Assembly: GCF_018069625.1 (NCBI RefSeq)
Contig: NZ_CP072941.1
Span: 3,596,001-3,660,000, forward strand
Length of the DNA: 64,000 nt
Reading direction: 5' to 3'
DNA from: Streptomyces yatensis
GTDB taxonomy: Bacteria > Actinomycetota > Actinomycetes > Streptomycetales > Streptomycetaceae
The position numbers were made by a program, and so were the translations under genes. The notes beneath the pieces are model-generated. The model was given only the letters and a program-made list of their open reading frames with translations. It was not told where the DNA came from and did not search any database. Of the stretch, positions 43,557 through 53,712 are shown in pieces. How positions within the stretch are numbered: the stretch's first letter is position 1; each line of letters starts with the position of its first letter.

Positions 43557-46265
43557 TCAGCGCATCAGGACTCCCGCCGCCTCGGTCATGGAATCGCCGG
43601 GCAGCGCGGTGAGGCCCAACTCGGGGGCGGAGGCCAGGAGGTGGTGGGTGGGGAGGATGCGGATCGTGTAGCCGAAGGGGCCGGTGCGGTCGAGGGCGAG
43701 GGGGCCTTCGTAGAGGTGGCGGCCTTCGGGGTCGGGGTCTGTGGTGGGTTTGAGGGGGACGTGGGTGGCGTCGGTGATGCGGTCGGTGTCGTCGACGCGG
43801 CCCGCCACCGCCTGGACCTCCACGTCCGCCGGGGCCAGTCCGGCCAGGCGCACCCGGACCCGTAGGGAGAGGGTCGAGCCGAGTTCGGCGGCGCCGGCGG
43901 GGGCGGGTGGGGTGAGGTGGGCCTCGACGTGGTCGACGGCGACGCCCGGCCAGGCGTCGCGGATCCGGGACTTCCAGGTGGCCAGTTCGGCGGCCGCCAC
44001 CGGGTCCAGCGCGCGGTGGGAGCGGGCGGCCGGGGCGTAGAGCCGCTCGACGTATTCGCGCACCATGCGGCCGGCGAGGACCTTGGGGCCGAGGGTGGTG
44101 AGGGTGCGGCGGACCATGTCGATCCAGCGGCCGGGGAGGCCGTCCGGGCCGCGGTCGTAGAAGCGCGGGGCGATCCGCCGTTCCAGCAGGTCGTAGAGGG
44201 CGGTGGCCTCCAGGTCGTCGCGGCGGGTCTCGTCGATGGCGTCACCGTCGGCGGTGGGGATGGCCCAGCCGAAGTCCGGGTCGTACCACTCGTCCCACCA
44301 GCCGTCGAGGACGGAGAGGTTGAGACAGCCGTTCAGCGCGGCCTTCATACCGCTGGTGCCGCATGCCTCCAGCGGGCGCAGCGGGTTGTTGAGCCAGATG
44401 TCGCAGCCGGGGTAGAGCTGCTGGGCCATGCCCATGCCGTAGTCGGGCAGGAAGACCAGGCGGTGGCGGACCCGGGGGTCGTCGGCGAAGCGGACGAGTT
44501 CCTGGACCAGGCGCTTGCCGCCGTCGTCCGCCGGGTGGGCCTTGCCCGCGACGACGATCTGGATCGGCCGCTCGGGGTGGAGCAGCAGCTCCATCAGCCG
44601 CTCCGGGTCGCGCAGCATCAGGGTGAGCCGCTTGTAGGAGGGGACGCGGCGGGCGAAGCCGATGGTGAGGACGTCGGGGTCGAGCACCCCGTCGATCCAG
44701 CCGAGCTCGGCGGTGCCCGCGCCGCGCTGCCGCCAGGAGTCGTACAGCCGCTGGCGGGCCTCGGCGACCAGCCGCTTGCGCAGGGTGCGGCGCAGCTCCC
44801 ACAGCTCGGCGTCGGGGAGGTGGCCGAACTGGCGGGCGCCGAGCCGGGTGACCTCGGGGGCCGTCCAGGTGGGTGCGTGCACCCCGTTGGTGATGGAGGT
44901 GATGGGCACCTCCTCGGGGTCGAACCCGGGCCAGAGCCCGGCGAACATCTCCCGGCTGACGCGGCCGTGCAGCGTGGACACCCCGTTGGCGCGCTGGGCC
45001 AGGCGCAGCCCCATCACCGCCATGTTGAAGAGGTTGGGCTCACCGCCGGGGTAGGTCTCCATGCCGAGCGCGAGGACCCGCTCGACCTCGATTCCCGGCA
45101 GCTCGGCGTCGTCACCGAAGTGGCGGGCGACCAGCTCGCGGTCGAAGCGGTCGATACCGGCGGGGACGGGGGTGTGGGTGGTGAAGACGGTCCCGGCCCG
45201 CACCGCCTCATGGGCGGCGCCGAAGTCGGCCCCGTCGGCGATCAGTTCGCGGATGCGCTCCAGGCCCTGGAAACCGGCGTGGCCCTCGTTGGTGTGGAAC
45301 ACCTCGGGGTCGGGGTGGCCGGTGAGCCGGCAGTACGCGCGCACGGCGCGGACGCCGCCGATGCCCAGCAGCATCTCCTGCAGCAACCGGTGCTCGCTGC
45401 CGCCGCCGTAGAGCCGGTCGGTGACATCGCGCTCACCGTGGCCGTTCTCCTCCACATCGGAGTCGAGCAGCAGCAGCGGCACCCTGCCCACCTGGGCGTG
45501 CCAGACGCGGGCGTGGAGCGGACGGCCGCCGGGCAGGGTGAGCGGGATCCGGACGGGCCGGCCGTCCGCCTCGCTCAGCTGGGTGAGCGGCAGCTCGTTG
45601 GGGTCCAGGACCGGATAGTGCTCCTGCTGCCAGCCCTCGCGGGAGAGCGACTGCCGGAAGTAGCCGTGGCGGTAGAGCAGTCCGACGCCCATCAGGGGCA
45701 CGCCGAGGTCGCTGGCGGCCTTGAGGTGGTCACCGGCGAGGATGCCCAGGCCGCCGGAGTACTGGGGCAGGGCGGCGGTGATCCCGAACTCCGGCGAGAA
45801 GTAGGCGATCGCGGCGGGGAGTCCGGAGGGGGCGGATGGGCCTGGGGGTGCGGAGGGTGCGGGCGCGCCTGGGGGTGCGGACGGTACGGATGCGCCGGAA
45901 GGTACACCGGATGCGCCTGACGCCGCGGACGCGCCGGGCCCCGGCCCCGCGCGGTCCTCCGCGGCGACCCGCCCCTGGTACCAGCGCGGCCCGGTCAGAT
46001 AGTCGTGCAGATCATCCGCGGCCGCCGTAAGACGCCGCAGGAAGGAGCGGTCCTCGGCGAGGTCCGCGAGCCGGGAGACGGGCACGGCGCCCAGCAGCCG
46101 CACCGGGTCCCCGCCCGACTCCCGCCATCCCTCGGGGTCCACGGACTCGAAGAGCTCGCGGGTCTCGGGATGCCAGGACCAGCGCAGATTGCGCGCCAGC
46201 CGGTGGAGCGGTCGCAGGGGCTCCGGAAGCACGGGGCGCACGCTGAATCGACGAATGGCCTTCAC
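43557..46265 (-). CDS. glgP: Alpha-glucan phosphorylase
   Basis: A 902-residue GT35 enzyme starting at the GTG at 46265. It has the actinobacterial N-terminal helical domain ([20 protein letters not shown]), the [20 protein letters not shown] loop and [18 protein letters not shown]. The pyridoxal phosphate lysine is in [20 protein letters not shown]. It phosphorolyses alpha-1,4-glucans to glucose 1-phosphate. A Pro/Ser/Ala/Gly insert of about 45 residues lies near residues 115-160 ([13 protein letters not shown]), unusual for the family and likely a flexible linker. With glgX it forms the breakdown arm of the glucan cycle. Confidence 0.92.
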   Translation of the reverse strand: MKAIRRFSVRPVLPEPLRPLHRLARNLRWSWHPETRELFESVDPEGWRESGGDPVRLLGAVPVSRLADLAEDRSFLRRLTAAADDLHDYLTGPRWYQGRVAAEDRAGPGPGASAASGASGVPSGASVPSAPPGAPAPSAPPGPSAPSGLPAAIAYFSPEFGITAALPQYSGGLGILAGDHLKAASDLGVPLMGVGLLYRHGYFRQSLSREGWQQEHYPVLDPNELPLTQLSEADGRPVRIPLTLPGGRPLHARVWHAQVGRVPLLLLDSDVEENGHGERDVTDRLYGGGSEHRLLQEMLLGIGGVRAVRAYCRLTGHPDPEVFHTNEGHAGFQGLERIRELIADGADFGAAHEAVRAGTVFTTHTPVPAGIDRFDRELVARHFGDDAELPGIEVERVLALGMETYPGGEPNLFNMAVMGLRLAQRANGVSTLHGRVSREMFAGLWPGFDPEEVPITSITNGVHAPTWTAPEVTRLGARQFGHLPDAELWELRRTLRKRLVAEARQRLYDSWRQRGAGTAELGWIDGVLDPDVLTIGFARRVPSYKRLTLMLRDPERLMELLLHPERPIQIVVAGKAHPADDGGKRLVQELVRFADDPRVRHRLVFLPDYGMGMAQQLYPGCDIWLNNPLRPLEACGTSGMKAALNGCLNLSVLDGWWDEWYDPDFGWAIPTADGDAIDETRRDDLEATALYDLLERRIAPRFYDRGPDGLPGRWIDMVRRTLTTLGPKVLAGRMVREYVERLYAPAARSHRALDPVAAAELATWKSRIRDAWPGVAVDHVEAHLTPPAPAGAAELGSTLSLRVRVRLAGLAPADVEVQAVAGRVDDTDRITDATHVPLKPTTDPDPEGRHLYEGPLALDRTGPFGYTIRILPTHHLLASAPELGLTALPGDSMTEAAGVLMR

Positions 46266-46403
46266 CCTTCGACGGTAGCGGCCGACGAGTCCCCGTTTCG
46301 GCTGTTTCGCCCCGCTCCCGAGAAGTCGGCCCGAAGGCGGCAACCTTTCCGGCCAAGGGGGCGACTAGGGGGCACACCTTCCCCCCATGCCTTGGAGGAC
46401 CAC

Positions 46404-48323
46404 GTGCGCTCCCGGGACAGTTCGCACACTCCACCCCCCGCCCATCCGCCCGGATTCCCGGTGCGGAGGACACCGACCCGCGGCCGGATGCTGGCCGTCG
46501 CCTGCGCGGCGGGCGCGCTGACCGTCACCTCACTGGTGAGCGTCTCGGAGGCCGCCGAGGACAAAGGGGCCGCGCCGAAGGCGGCCGCCGCGGCCCAGCT
46601 GGAGAGGCTGGACCGGGGGCTGGTGAGCGTGCACACCGGCAATGACAACCTGGTCAGCTGGCGCTGGCTGGCCACCGATCCGAATGACGTGACGTTCAAC
46701 CTCTACCGGGGCGCCGTCAAGGTCAACTCCTCCCCCATCACCACCACCAACTACCTCCACAAGGACGCCCCCAACAGCGCGGACTACACCGTGCGGGCCA
46801 TCGTGGGCGGGGTCGAGCAGCCCGCCTCGCCGAGCGCGACGCAGTTCCGCCCCGGGTACTACGATGTGCCGATCTCACCGCCGGCGGGCGGCTCCGGCTA
46901 CACCTACGAGGCCAATGACGCCTCGGTCGGCGACCTCGACGGCGACGGCGATCTGGACTTCGTCCTCAAGTGGCAGCCGACCAACGCCAAGGACAACTCC
47001 CAGTCGGGGGTCACCGGCAACACCGTCGTGGACGGCTACACCCTGCAGGGGCAGCGGCTGTGGCGGATCGACCTGGGCCGCAACATCCGCTCGGGCGCCC
47101 ACTACACCCAGTTCCAGGTGTACGACTACGACGGCGACGGCCGGGCCGAGGTCGCGATGAAGACCGCCGACGGCACGGTCGACGGCGCCGGGAAGACCAT
47201 CGGCAGCGCCTCCGCCGACTACCGCAACTCCGGCGGCTATGTGCTCAGCGGGCCCGAATATCTGACGATGTTCAACGGGCGCACGGGGGCCGCGATGAGC
47301 ACGGTGGACTACGTCCCGCCGCGCGGCACCGTCTCCTCATGGGGCGATGACTACGGCAACCGCGTGGACCGCTTCCTGGCCGGTACGGCGTATCTCAACG
47401 GCTCCACCCCCTCGCTGATCGAGGCGCGCGGCTACTACACCCGCACGGTGATCTCCGCCTGGAGGTTCAGCGGAGGGCAGCTCACCCGTCAGTGGACCTT
47501 CGACACCAACAGCTCCACCAACACCGGCAAGGGCTACGACGGCCAGGGCAACCACGCGCTGGCGACCGGAGACGTGGACGGCGACGGCCGGGACGAGATC
47601 GTCTACGGCTCGATGGCCGTGGACGACAACGGCTCGGCGCTGTGGACCAACAGGAACGGCCACGGCGACGCCGCCCACCTCGGCGACCTCGACCCCGCGC
47701 GGCCGGGCCTGGAGTACTTCAAGGTGGACGAGGACTCGTCCAAGCCGGGCTCGTACTTCGCCGACGCCCGCACCGGCCAGGTGCTGTGGTCCACCGCGTC
47801 CGGCGGCGACAACGGGCGCGGTGCGGCCGGCGACATCTGGGCGGGCAACGACGGCGCCGAGATGTGGTCCGCGCGGGACGACCAGATCCGCGACGAGGGC
47901 GGCGGCGCCAAGGGCCGCAAACCGTCCTCGATCAACTTCCTGGCCTGGTGGGACGGCGATCCGGTGCGCGAGCTGCTGGACGGCACGCATATCGACAAGT
48001 ACGGCCCCTCCGGTGACACCCGGCTGCTCACCGGCTCCGGGGTGCACTCCAACAACGGCACCAAGGCCACCCCGTCGCTGTCCGGCGACATCCTCGGCGA
48101 CTGGCGCGAGGAGGTGGTCTGGCCGACCGGCGACAACAAGGCGCTGCGGATCTACTCCACGCCGTACGAGACCGACCGGAAGATCACCACGCTGCTGCAC
48201 GACCGGCAGTACCGCGAGGCGCTGGCCTGGCAGAACACCGCCTACAACCAGCCCCCGCACCCCAGCTTCTTCCTCGGCGACAAGATGGCGACCCCGCCGC
48301 GGCCGGCCATCACCACCCCGTGA
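46404..48323 (+). CDS. Rhamnogalacturonan endolyase (PL11)
   Basis: A 639-residue secreted enzyme; the GTG at 46404 has GGAGG five bases ahead. A long signal region runs to about residue 50. It has the PL11 N-terminal strand LDRGLVSVHTGNDNLVSWRW and repeated calcium-binding DxDGDG loops (VGDLDGDGDLDFVLKW, YDYDGDGRAEVAMK, GDVDGDGRDEIVYGS) that form the eight-bladed propeller. The signature SSINFLAWWDGDPVRELLDG and ILGDWREEVVWP are also present. It cleaves the rhamnose-galacturonate backbone of pectin by beta-elimination, outside the cell. The pectate lyase gene follows after 27 bases. Confidence 0.92.
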   Translation: MRSRDSSHTPPPAHPPGFPVRRTPTRGRMLAVACAAGALTVTSLVSVSEAAEDKGAAPKAAAAAQLERLDRGLVSVHTGNDNLVSWRWLATDPNDVTFNLYRGAVKVNSSPITTTNYLHKDAPNSADYTVRAIVGGVEQPASPSATQFRPGYYDVPISPPAGGSGYTYEANDASVGDLDGDGDLDFVLKWQPTNAKDNSQSGVTGNTVVDGYTLQGQRLWRIDLGRNIRSGAHYTQFQVYDYDGDGRAEVAMKTADGTVDGAGKTIGSASADYRNSGGYVLSGPEYLTMFNGRTGAAMSTVDYVPPRGTVSSWGDDYGNRVDRFLAGTAYLNGSTPSLIEARGYYTRTVISAWRFSGGQLTRQWTFDTNSSTNTGKGYDGQGNHALATGDVDGDGRDEIVYGSMAVDDNGSALWTNRNGHGDAAHLGDLDPARPGLEYFKVDEDSSKPGSYFADARTGQVLWSTASGGDNGRGAAGDIWAGNDGAEMWSARDDQIRDEGGGAKGRKPSSINFLAWWDGDPVRELLDGTHIDKYGPSGDTRLLTGSGVHSNNGTKATPSLSGDILGDWREEVVWPTGDNKALRIYSTPYETDRKITTLLHDRQYREALAWQNTAYNQPPHPSFFLGDKMATPPRPAITTP

Positions 48324-48350
48324 AACCCCCCACAGAGAAGGAGTTCCGAC

Positions 48351-49145
48351 ATGGCTGAACAACGCACCGGGCACCGCGCGATAGCCGGCGTCCTCGGCGC
48401 CGTCGCCCTCACCGCGGGCGCGATCACCACCGGGCTGACCCTGCCCGCGGCCTCCGCCGCCACCTGGCCCACCCCCAGCGGCACCCCGCAGGCGGTCTCC
48501 AAGACCATCAGCGTCAGCGGGACCACCGACGGCGGTATGAAGCGCTACTACGGCTCCGGCGACCTCGGCGGCGACGGCCAGGAGGAGGACCAGGGCCCGC
48601 TGTTCGAGCTGAAGGACGGCGCCACCCTGAAGAACGTCATCCTCGGCGCCCCGGCCGCCGACGGCGTCCACTGCGAGGGCAGCTGCACCCTGCAGAACGT
48701 CTGGTGGGAGGACGTCGGCGAGGACGCCGCCACCTTCCGCGGCACCGGCAAGACGTTCAACGTGATCGGCGGCGGCGCCCGCAAGGCCGCGGACAAGATC
48801 TTCCAGTTCAACGGCGGCGGCACGCTCACCATCTCGAACTTCGCCGGCCAGGACTTCTCCACCTTCGTCCGGTCCTGCGGCAACTGCTCCTCGCAGTACA
48901 AGCGCACCATCAATGTGAGCAACACCGAGATCACCGCCCCGGGCAAGGTCATCGGCGGGATCAACACCAACTACGGCGACTCGCTGACCCTGCGCGGCAT
49001 CACCGTCGTCGGGGACAGCAGCAAGAAGATCGTCCCGTGCCAGAAGTACATCGGGAACAACACCGGCGCCGAGCCGAGCAAGAACGGCAGCGGCCCCGAC
49101 GGCACCTACTGCAAGTACAGCTCCTCCGACATCACCTACCGGTGA
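48351..49145 (+). CDS. Pectate lyase (PL3)
   Basis: A 264-residue secreted enzyme with a Sec signal (AGVLGAVALTAGAITTGLTL, cleavage near ASA). The PL3 core reads LKNVILGAPAADGVHCEG, CTLQNVWWEDVGEDAATFRG and IFQFNGGGTLTISNF. Paired cysteines (SCGNCSSQYKRT and the terminal CKYSS) are typical. It cleaves polygalacturonate with calcium by beta-elimination. GAAGGAG ends about seven bases ahead of the ATG. With the rhamnogalacturonan lyase it forms a two-gene pectin-degrading operon. Confidence 0.93.
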   Translation: MAEQRTGHRAIAGVLGAVALTAGAITTGLTLPAASAATWPTPSGTPQAVSKTISVSGTTDGGMKRYYGSGDLGGDGQEEDQGPLFELKDGATLKNVILGAPAADGVHCEGSCTLQNVWWEDVGEDAATFRGTGKTFNVIGGGARKAADKIFQFNGGGTLTISNFAGQDFSTFVRSCGNCSSQYKRTINVSNTEITAPGKVIGGINTNYGDSLTLRGITVVGDSSKKIVPCQKYIGNNTGAEPSKNGSGPDGTYCKYSSSDITYR

Positions 49146-49169
49146 TCGCCGCCTGGCCACGAACCACCG

Positions 49170-49208
49170 CGCGCCGTGCCTGACCCTCACAGGGACAGGC
49201 ACGGCGCG
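49170..49208 (+). terminator. Terminator behind the pectate lyase gene
   Basis: Perfect 13-bp stem, 49170-49182 with 49196-49208, with a 13-base loop, about 24 bases after the stop. There is no T-run. Confidence 0.65.
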
Positions 49209-49232
49209 TGCCCATGCCGGACACTGGTGGGC

Positions 49233-50096
49233 ATGGACGCACCTGCCGAGCTGGGAAGTTTCCTGCGCACCCGCCGCGCCGGGCTGCGCCCCGAGGACGT
49301 CGGCCTGGTCGCCTACGGGACCCGGCGCCGCGTCCCGGGGCTGCGCCGCGAGGAGCTGGCGCAGCTGGCCGGGGTGAGCGCGGCGTACTACACCCGGCTG
49401 GAACAGGGCCAGTCCACCGGCGCCTCGGACGGGGTGCTGGACGCCATCGCCCGCGCGCTGCGGCTGAGCCCGGACGAGCGGGCGCACTTGAGCAATCTGG
49501 CCCGTCCGCCACGCGCCGCGCGCCGTCCCGCGCCACGCGCCGGCTCCGCGCGCCCGGCGACCCGGCGGCTGATCGCCGCGATGGACGGGGTGCCGGCCGT
49601 GGTCCTCGACCACCGCTTCGACGTCCTGGCCTGGAATCCGCTGGGGCACGCCCTGATCGCCGGGCATCTGCCCGCCGACGCGCCCGAGCGGCCCGCCGCC
49701 CGCCCCAACACCCAGCGGATGCTGTTCCTCGATCCGCACACCCGTGAGCTGTATCCGGACTGGCCAGGCGAGGCGCGGCGGGCGGTCTCCTCGCTGCGGG
49801 TGGCGGCGGGCGCGCACCCCGACGACCGGCGGCTCGCCGAGCTGATCGGCGAACTGTCCATGAAGAGCCCGGAGTTCGCGGCGCTGTGGTCGCGCCATCC
49901 GGTGCGCCGGTGCGCGTTCGGCACCAAGTCCTTCCACCACCCCCTGGTGGGGCCGCTGGAGCTGGACTTCGAGATGACCCGGCTGCCGGACTCGGGGGGC
50001 CAGGGGCTGCTGATGTACGGGGCGGAGCCGGGTTCGCCGTCGGAGGCGGCGCTGCGGCTGCTGGCGCGGGAGGCCGGCACGTTTTACGCCCCCTGA
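49233..50096 (+). CDS. XRE family regulator with MmyB-like ligand-binding domain
   Basis: The 287-residue protein has an N-terminal helix-turn-helix (LGSFLRTRRAGLRPEDVGL, then RREELAQLAGVSAAYYTRLE) and the MmyB-like domain, with GVPAVVLDHRFDVLAWNPLG and ELSMKSPEFAALWSRHPVR. This domain is thought to bind a fatty-acid-like ligand. Same-strand position directly after the pectate lyase gene, but with a terminator between them, makes shared function doubtful. It probably controls a divergent or unlinked target. The ATG at 49233 is taken because it precedes the helix-turn-helix by about 20 residues. Confidence 0.88.
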   Translation: MDAPAELGSFLRTRRAGLRPEDVGLVAYGTRRRVPGLRREELAQLAGVSAAYYTRLEQGQSTGASDGVLDAIARALRLSPDERAHLSNLARPPRAARRPAPRAGSARPATRRLIAAMDGVPAVVLDHRFDVLAWNPLGHALIAGHLPADAPERPAARPNTQRMLFLDPHTRELYPDWPGEARRAVSSLRVAAGAHPDDRRLAELIGELSMKSPEFAALWSRHPVRRCAFGTKSFHHPLVGPLELDFEMTRLPDSGGQGLLMYGAEPGSPSEAALRLLAREAGTFYAP

Positions 50097-50205
50097 TGCG
50101 CCCTTGTCGGGATCTTTCCTCTCACGCGAGGCTGGGGTCCTTCTGACGGATCTCCGCGGCGTCGCGACGCCCGGTATGCCGTCGAGTTGGGGAGGGGATC
50201 GCTCC

Positions 50206-51438
50206 ATGGCATGCGCATCTGCGGGCCGCCGGCGCAGGGTGGGGGCGCCGGCCGCCGTCGTCGCGGTGGTCCTGGTGGCCCTGTCGCCCGCCCAGACCGT
50301 TCCCGCGCAGGGGGTCCAGGCCGCGGGCGGGGCGGGGACCCACGGCTATATCGTCGCCCTGAAGCGGGGCGCGGGAGCGCCCGCGGCGGCGTCCGGGGCG
50401 GGCCGGGCGCTGGTCGAGCGGTACGGGGCGCGGGTGCGCCGGGTCTACGGCTCCGCGCTCAACGGCTATGCGGTACGGGCGAGCGCGGCGCAGGCCGGGC
50501 GGCTGGCGGCCGACCGACGCATCGCCTCGGTGACCCGGGACGAGCGGGTGTCCCTGCGGTGGACCCGGCTGCGGCTGCCGGCCCCGCCCCGCCGCCAGGC
50601 GCGGCCGCCGTGGGGCCTGGACCGGATCGACCAGCCGGACCGGCCGCTGGACGGGGCGTACACCGCACCCGGGGGCGGCGGGCGCGGCACCACGATCTAT
50701 GTCATCGACTCCGGGGTCCGCGCCTCCCATGAGGACTTCGGCGGCCGGGCCCGCTCCGGCTGGGACTTCGTGGACGACGATCCGGTGGCCGAGGACGGCA
50801 ACGGCCATGGCACCCATGTGGCGGCCACGGCGGCGGGCACCCGCTACGGCGTGGCGAAGAAGGCGGCGATCGTGGCCGTCCGGGTGCTGGACGACCGGGG
50901 CGAGGGCACCATCGCCCAGGTGCTGGCCGGAATGGACTGGGTGCTGCGACACGCCAGGCGGCCCGCGGTGGTCAATCTGAGCCTGGGCTCGGCGGCGGCC
51001 ACCCCGCTGCCCGAATGGGACGCGGCGGTGCGGACGGGGATCGCGGCCGGTCTGGTCTTCACCGTGGCGGCGGGCAATCAGGACCGGCCCGCCGCCGCCT
51101 TCTCGCCGGGCCGGGTGGCGCCGGCGCTCACGGTGGGCTCGACCGACCGCGCCGACCGGCGCTCGGGCTTCTCCAACTGGGGCCCCGGAGTTGACCTGTT
51201 CGCGCCCGGTGACCGGATCGTCTCGGCGTCGAACGCGAGCGATACGGCGACCAGGACGCTGTCGGGCACCTCGATGGCGGCCCCGCATGTCGCGGGCGCC
51301 GCCGCGCTGTATCTGGCCGACCATCCCCTCGCCACCCCTGCCCAGGTCGGCGCGGCGCTGATAGCCGGGGCGAGCGGGGGCCGGGTGCGCGGCGCGGGCG
51401 CGGGCTCACCGAACCGTCTGCTGCGGGTGGCCAACTGA
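50206..51438 (+). CDS. Secreted subtilisin-like serine protease (S8)
   Basis: A 410-residue protease; the ATG at 50206 lies eight bases after GGGGAGGGG. Signal peptide to about residue 40, inhibitor I9 propeptide (YIVALKRGAGAPAAASGAGR to ASVTRDERVSL), then the catalytic domain. The triad is Asp168 in YVIDSGV, His201 in NGHGTHVAATAAG and Ser356 in SGTSMAAPHVAG. It resembles proteinase K-like enzymes of Streptomyces and lacks extra C-terminal domains. It is secreted and matures by removal of the propeptide. Confidence 0.93.
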   Translation: MACASAGRRRRVGAPAAVVAVVLVALSPAQTVPAQGVQAAGGAGTHGYIVALKRGAGAPAAASGAGRALVERYGARVRRVYGSALNGYAVRASAAQAGRLAADRRIASVTRDERVSLRWTRLRLPAPPRRQARPPWGLDRIDQPDRPLDGAYTAPGGGGRGTTIYVIDSGVRASHEDFGGRARSGWDFVDDDPVAEDGNGHGTHVAATAAGTRYGVAKKAAIVAVRVLDDRGEGTIAQVLAGMDWVLRHARRPAVVNLSLGSAAATPLPEWDAAVRTGIAAGLVFTVAAGNQDRPAAAFSPGRVAPALTVGSTDRADRRSGFSNWGPGVDLFAPGDRIVSASNASDTATRTLSGTSMAAPHVAGAAALYLADHPLATPAQVGAALIAGASGGRVRGAGAGSPNRLLRVAN

Positions 51439-51466
51439 CGTAGCGACACAACGCATCGGGTGGACG

Positions 51467-51486
51467 GCCCCGCCTACGGGCGGGGT
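51467..51486 (+). terminator. Terminator behind the subtilisin-like gene
   Basis: GCCCCGCC (51467-51474) and GGCGGGGT (51479-51486) form an 8-bp stem around TACG, a stable tetraloop, about 30 bases after the stop. No T-run. Confidence 0.5.
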
Positions 51487-51627
51487 CGATTCATGCACCC
51501 GGCGTTACGGACCGGTAGTTCACGGGAACCCGGATTGTCTCCCCGTTCCACAGGGGAAGGCTTTCCACGCGCGCCCCCCATGGCCGACCTCATCCGCCCA
51601 CCAGAGTGAACGCGGACAGGAGCTGTC

Positions 51628-53712
51628 ATGCCCGCAACCCATCGCCCGGCGGCAAAACCGATACAAAGGACAAAAGCCGCCCTAGCGTCTCCATCCGCAA
51701 CGCCGTCAGGTGATCCTATGATCGGTCGCATTCCCATTCTGGATATCCGCCCGCTGATCGACTGCGGCCGCCGCCCCGCCAAGGCGGTGGTGGACGAGAC
51801 CTTCGAGGTCAGCGCCACCGTGTTCCGGGAGGGCCATGACGCGGTCAACGCCAATGTGGTCCTCCGCGATCCGTCCGGGCGCTCGGGCCCCTGGACCCCG
51901 ATGCGCGAACTCGCCCCCGGCACCGACCGCTGGGGCGCCGAGGTCACCCCCGGCGCGCCCGGCCGCTGGACGTACACGGTCGAGGCCTGGAGCGATCCGA
52001 TCGCCACCTGGCGCCACCACGCCCGGATCAAGATCCCGGCCGGGATCGACACCGATCTGGTCCTGGAGGAGGGGGCCCGGCTGCATGAGCGGGCCGCCAC
52101 CGGAGTGCCCAAGAACGACGGCCGGGAGGCGGTCCTGGCGGCCGTCGACGGGCTGCGCGACGAGCGCCGCCCGGTGGCCGACCGGCTCGCCGCGGCGCTC
52201 GCGCCCGATGTGACCGCGGCCCTCGACCGCCACCCGCTGCGGGAGTTGGTCACCTCATCACGCCCCATGCCGCTCCAGGTGGACCGGGAGCGGGCGCTGT
52301 TCGGCTCCTGGTACGAACTCTTCCCGCGCTCGGAGGGGGCCAGGGTGACCGAGGGGCGGCGGCCGGTCAGCGGCACCCTGCGCACCGCCGCCGAGCGGCT
52401 GCCCGCCCTGGCCGCCGCGGGCTTCGACGTCGTCTATCTGCCGCCGATCCACCCCATCGGCACCGCCTTCCGCAAGGGCCCCAACAACACCCTCTCCGCC
52501 GGCCCCTTCGACGTGGGCTCCCCGTGGGCCATCGGCTCGGCCGACGGCGGCCATGACGCGATCCACCCGGACCTGGGCACCCTGGAGGACTTCGACCACT
52601 TCGTGGCGCGCGCCCGCGAGCTGCGCATGGAGGTCGCGCTGGACTTCGCGCTCCAGTGCTCCCCGGACCACCCCTGGGTCACCGAGCACCCCGAATGGTT
52701 CCACCAGCGCGCCGACGGCACCGTCGCGTACGCCGAGAACCCGCCCAAGAAGTACCAGGACATCTATCCGATCGCCTTCGACCGGGACTTCCACGGCCTG
52801 GTCCGGGAGACCGAGCGGGTGCTGCGCTTCTGGATGGAGCACGGGGTGCGGATCTTCCGGGTGGACAATCCGCACACCAAGCCGGTGGTCTTCTGGGAGA
52901 AGGTGCTCGGCGACATCCACCGCACCCACCCCGATGTCCTCTTCCTCGCCGAGGCGTTCACCCGCCCGGCGATGATGAACACCCTCGGCGCGGTCGGCTT
53001 CCACCAGTCGTACACCTACTTCACCTGGCGGAACACCAAACAGGAGCTCACCGACTACCTCACCGAGCTGGCCGGGGACGCGGCCGCCTGGATGCGGCCC
53101 AACTTCTTCGTCAACACCCCCGACATCCTCCACGCCCACCTCCAGGAGGGCGGCCGCCCCGCCTTCGAGGCGCGGGCCGTGCTCGCCGCCACCCTCTCCC
53201 CCACCTGGGGCGTCTACGCGGGCTACGAACTGTGCGAGAACACCCCGGTGCGCGCGGGCAGCGAGGAGTACCTGGACTCGGAGAAGTACCAGCTGCGGCC
53301 GCGCGACTGGGCGGCGGCCGAGCGCGAGGGCAGAACGATCACCCCCCTGCTCGCCCGGCTGAACCGGCTGCGCCGCCGCCATCCCGCCCTGCGGCGGCTG
53401 CGCAACCTCAGATTCCACCACGCCGACAACGATTCCGTCATCGTCTACTCCAAGCGCGCGGGCGACTCGTGTGTGGTCACGGTCGTCAACCTGGACCCTC
53501 ACCACACCCAGGAGGCGACGGTCTCGTTGAACATGCCGGAACTCGGCCTCGAGTGGCATGAGTCCGTCCCGGTGCGCGACGAGCTCACCGGCGAGACCTA
53601 TCACTGGGGCAGGGACAACTATGTGCGCCTGGAGCCGGGGCGTGGGCCGGCTCCGGCGCATGTGCTGTCCCTGCGACCGTCCTCACCGATCGGAGGGTCA
53701 CCCACAACATGA
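51628..53712 (+). CDS. glgE: Alpha-1,4-glucan:maltose-1-phosphate maltosyltransferase
   Basis: A 694-residue GH13_3 enzyme with AGGAG ahead of its ATG. It has the GlgE N-terminal domain ([20 protein letters not shown]), the central barrel ([20 protein letters not shown]), nucleophile Asp413 in [15 protein letters not shown] and general acid Glu442 in [12 protein letters not shown]. The late [16 protein letters not shown] is also typical. It transfers maltosyl units from maltose 1-phosphate onto glucan chains in the cytoplasm. It is about 20 residues longer than the well-studied Streptomyces coelicolor form. The stop overlaps the treS start (ATGA). Confidence 0.95.
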   Translation: MPATHRPAAKPIQRTKAALASPSATPSGDPMIGRIPILDIRPLIDCGRRPAKAVVDETFEVSATVFREGHDAVNANVVLRDPSGRSGPWTPMRELAPGTDRWGAEVTPGAPGRWTYTVEAWSDPIATWRHHARIKIPAGIDTDLVLEEGARLHERAATGVPKNDGREAVLAAVDGLRDERRPVADRLAAALAPDVTAALDRHPLRELVTSSRPMPLQVDRERALFGSWYELFPRSEGARVTEGRRPVSGTLRTAAERLPALAAAGFDVVYLPPIHPIGTAFRKGPNNTLSAGPFDVGSPWAIGSADGGHDAIHPDLGTLEDFDHFVARARELRMEVALDFALQCSPDHPWVTEHPEWFHQRADGTVAYAENPPKKYQDIYPIAFDRDFHGLVRETERVLRFWMEHGVRIFRVDNPHTKPVVFWEKVLGDIHRTHPDVLFLAEAFTRPAMMNTLGAVGFHQSYTYFTWRNTKQELTDYLTELAGDAAAWMRPNFFVNTPDILHAHLQEGGRPAFEARAVLAATLSPTWGVYAGYELCENTPVRAGSEEYLDSEKYQLRPRDWAAAEREGRTITPLLARLNRLRRRHPALRRLRNLRFHHADNDSVIVYSKRAGDSCVVTVVNLDPHHTQEATVSLNMPELGLEWHESVPVRDELTGETYHWGRDNYVRLEPGRGPAPAHVLSLRPSSPIGGSPTT

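Noticed and set aside
47337..50207. Very long minus-strand open frame across the pectin lyase and XRE genes
   Set aside because: It spans three well-supported plus-strand genes and has no domain; GC bias explains the lack of stops.
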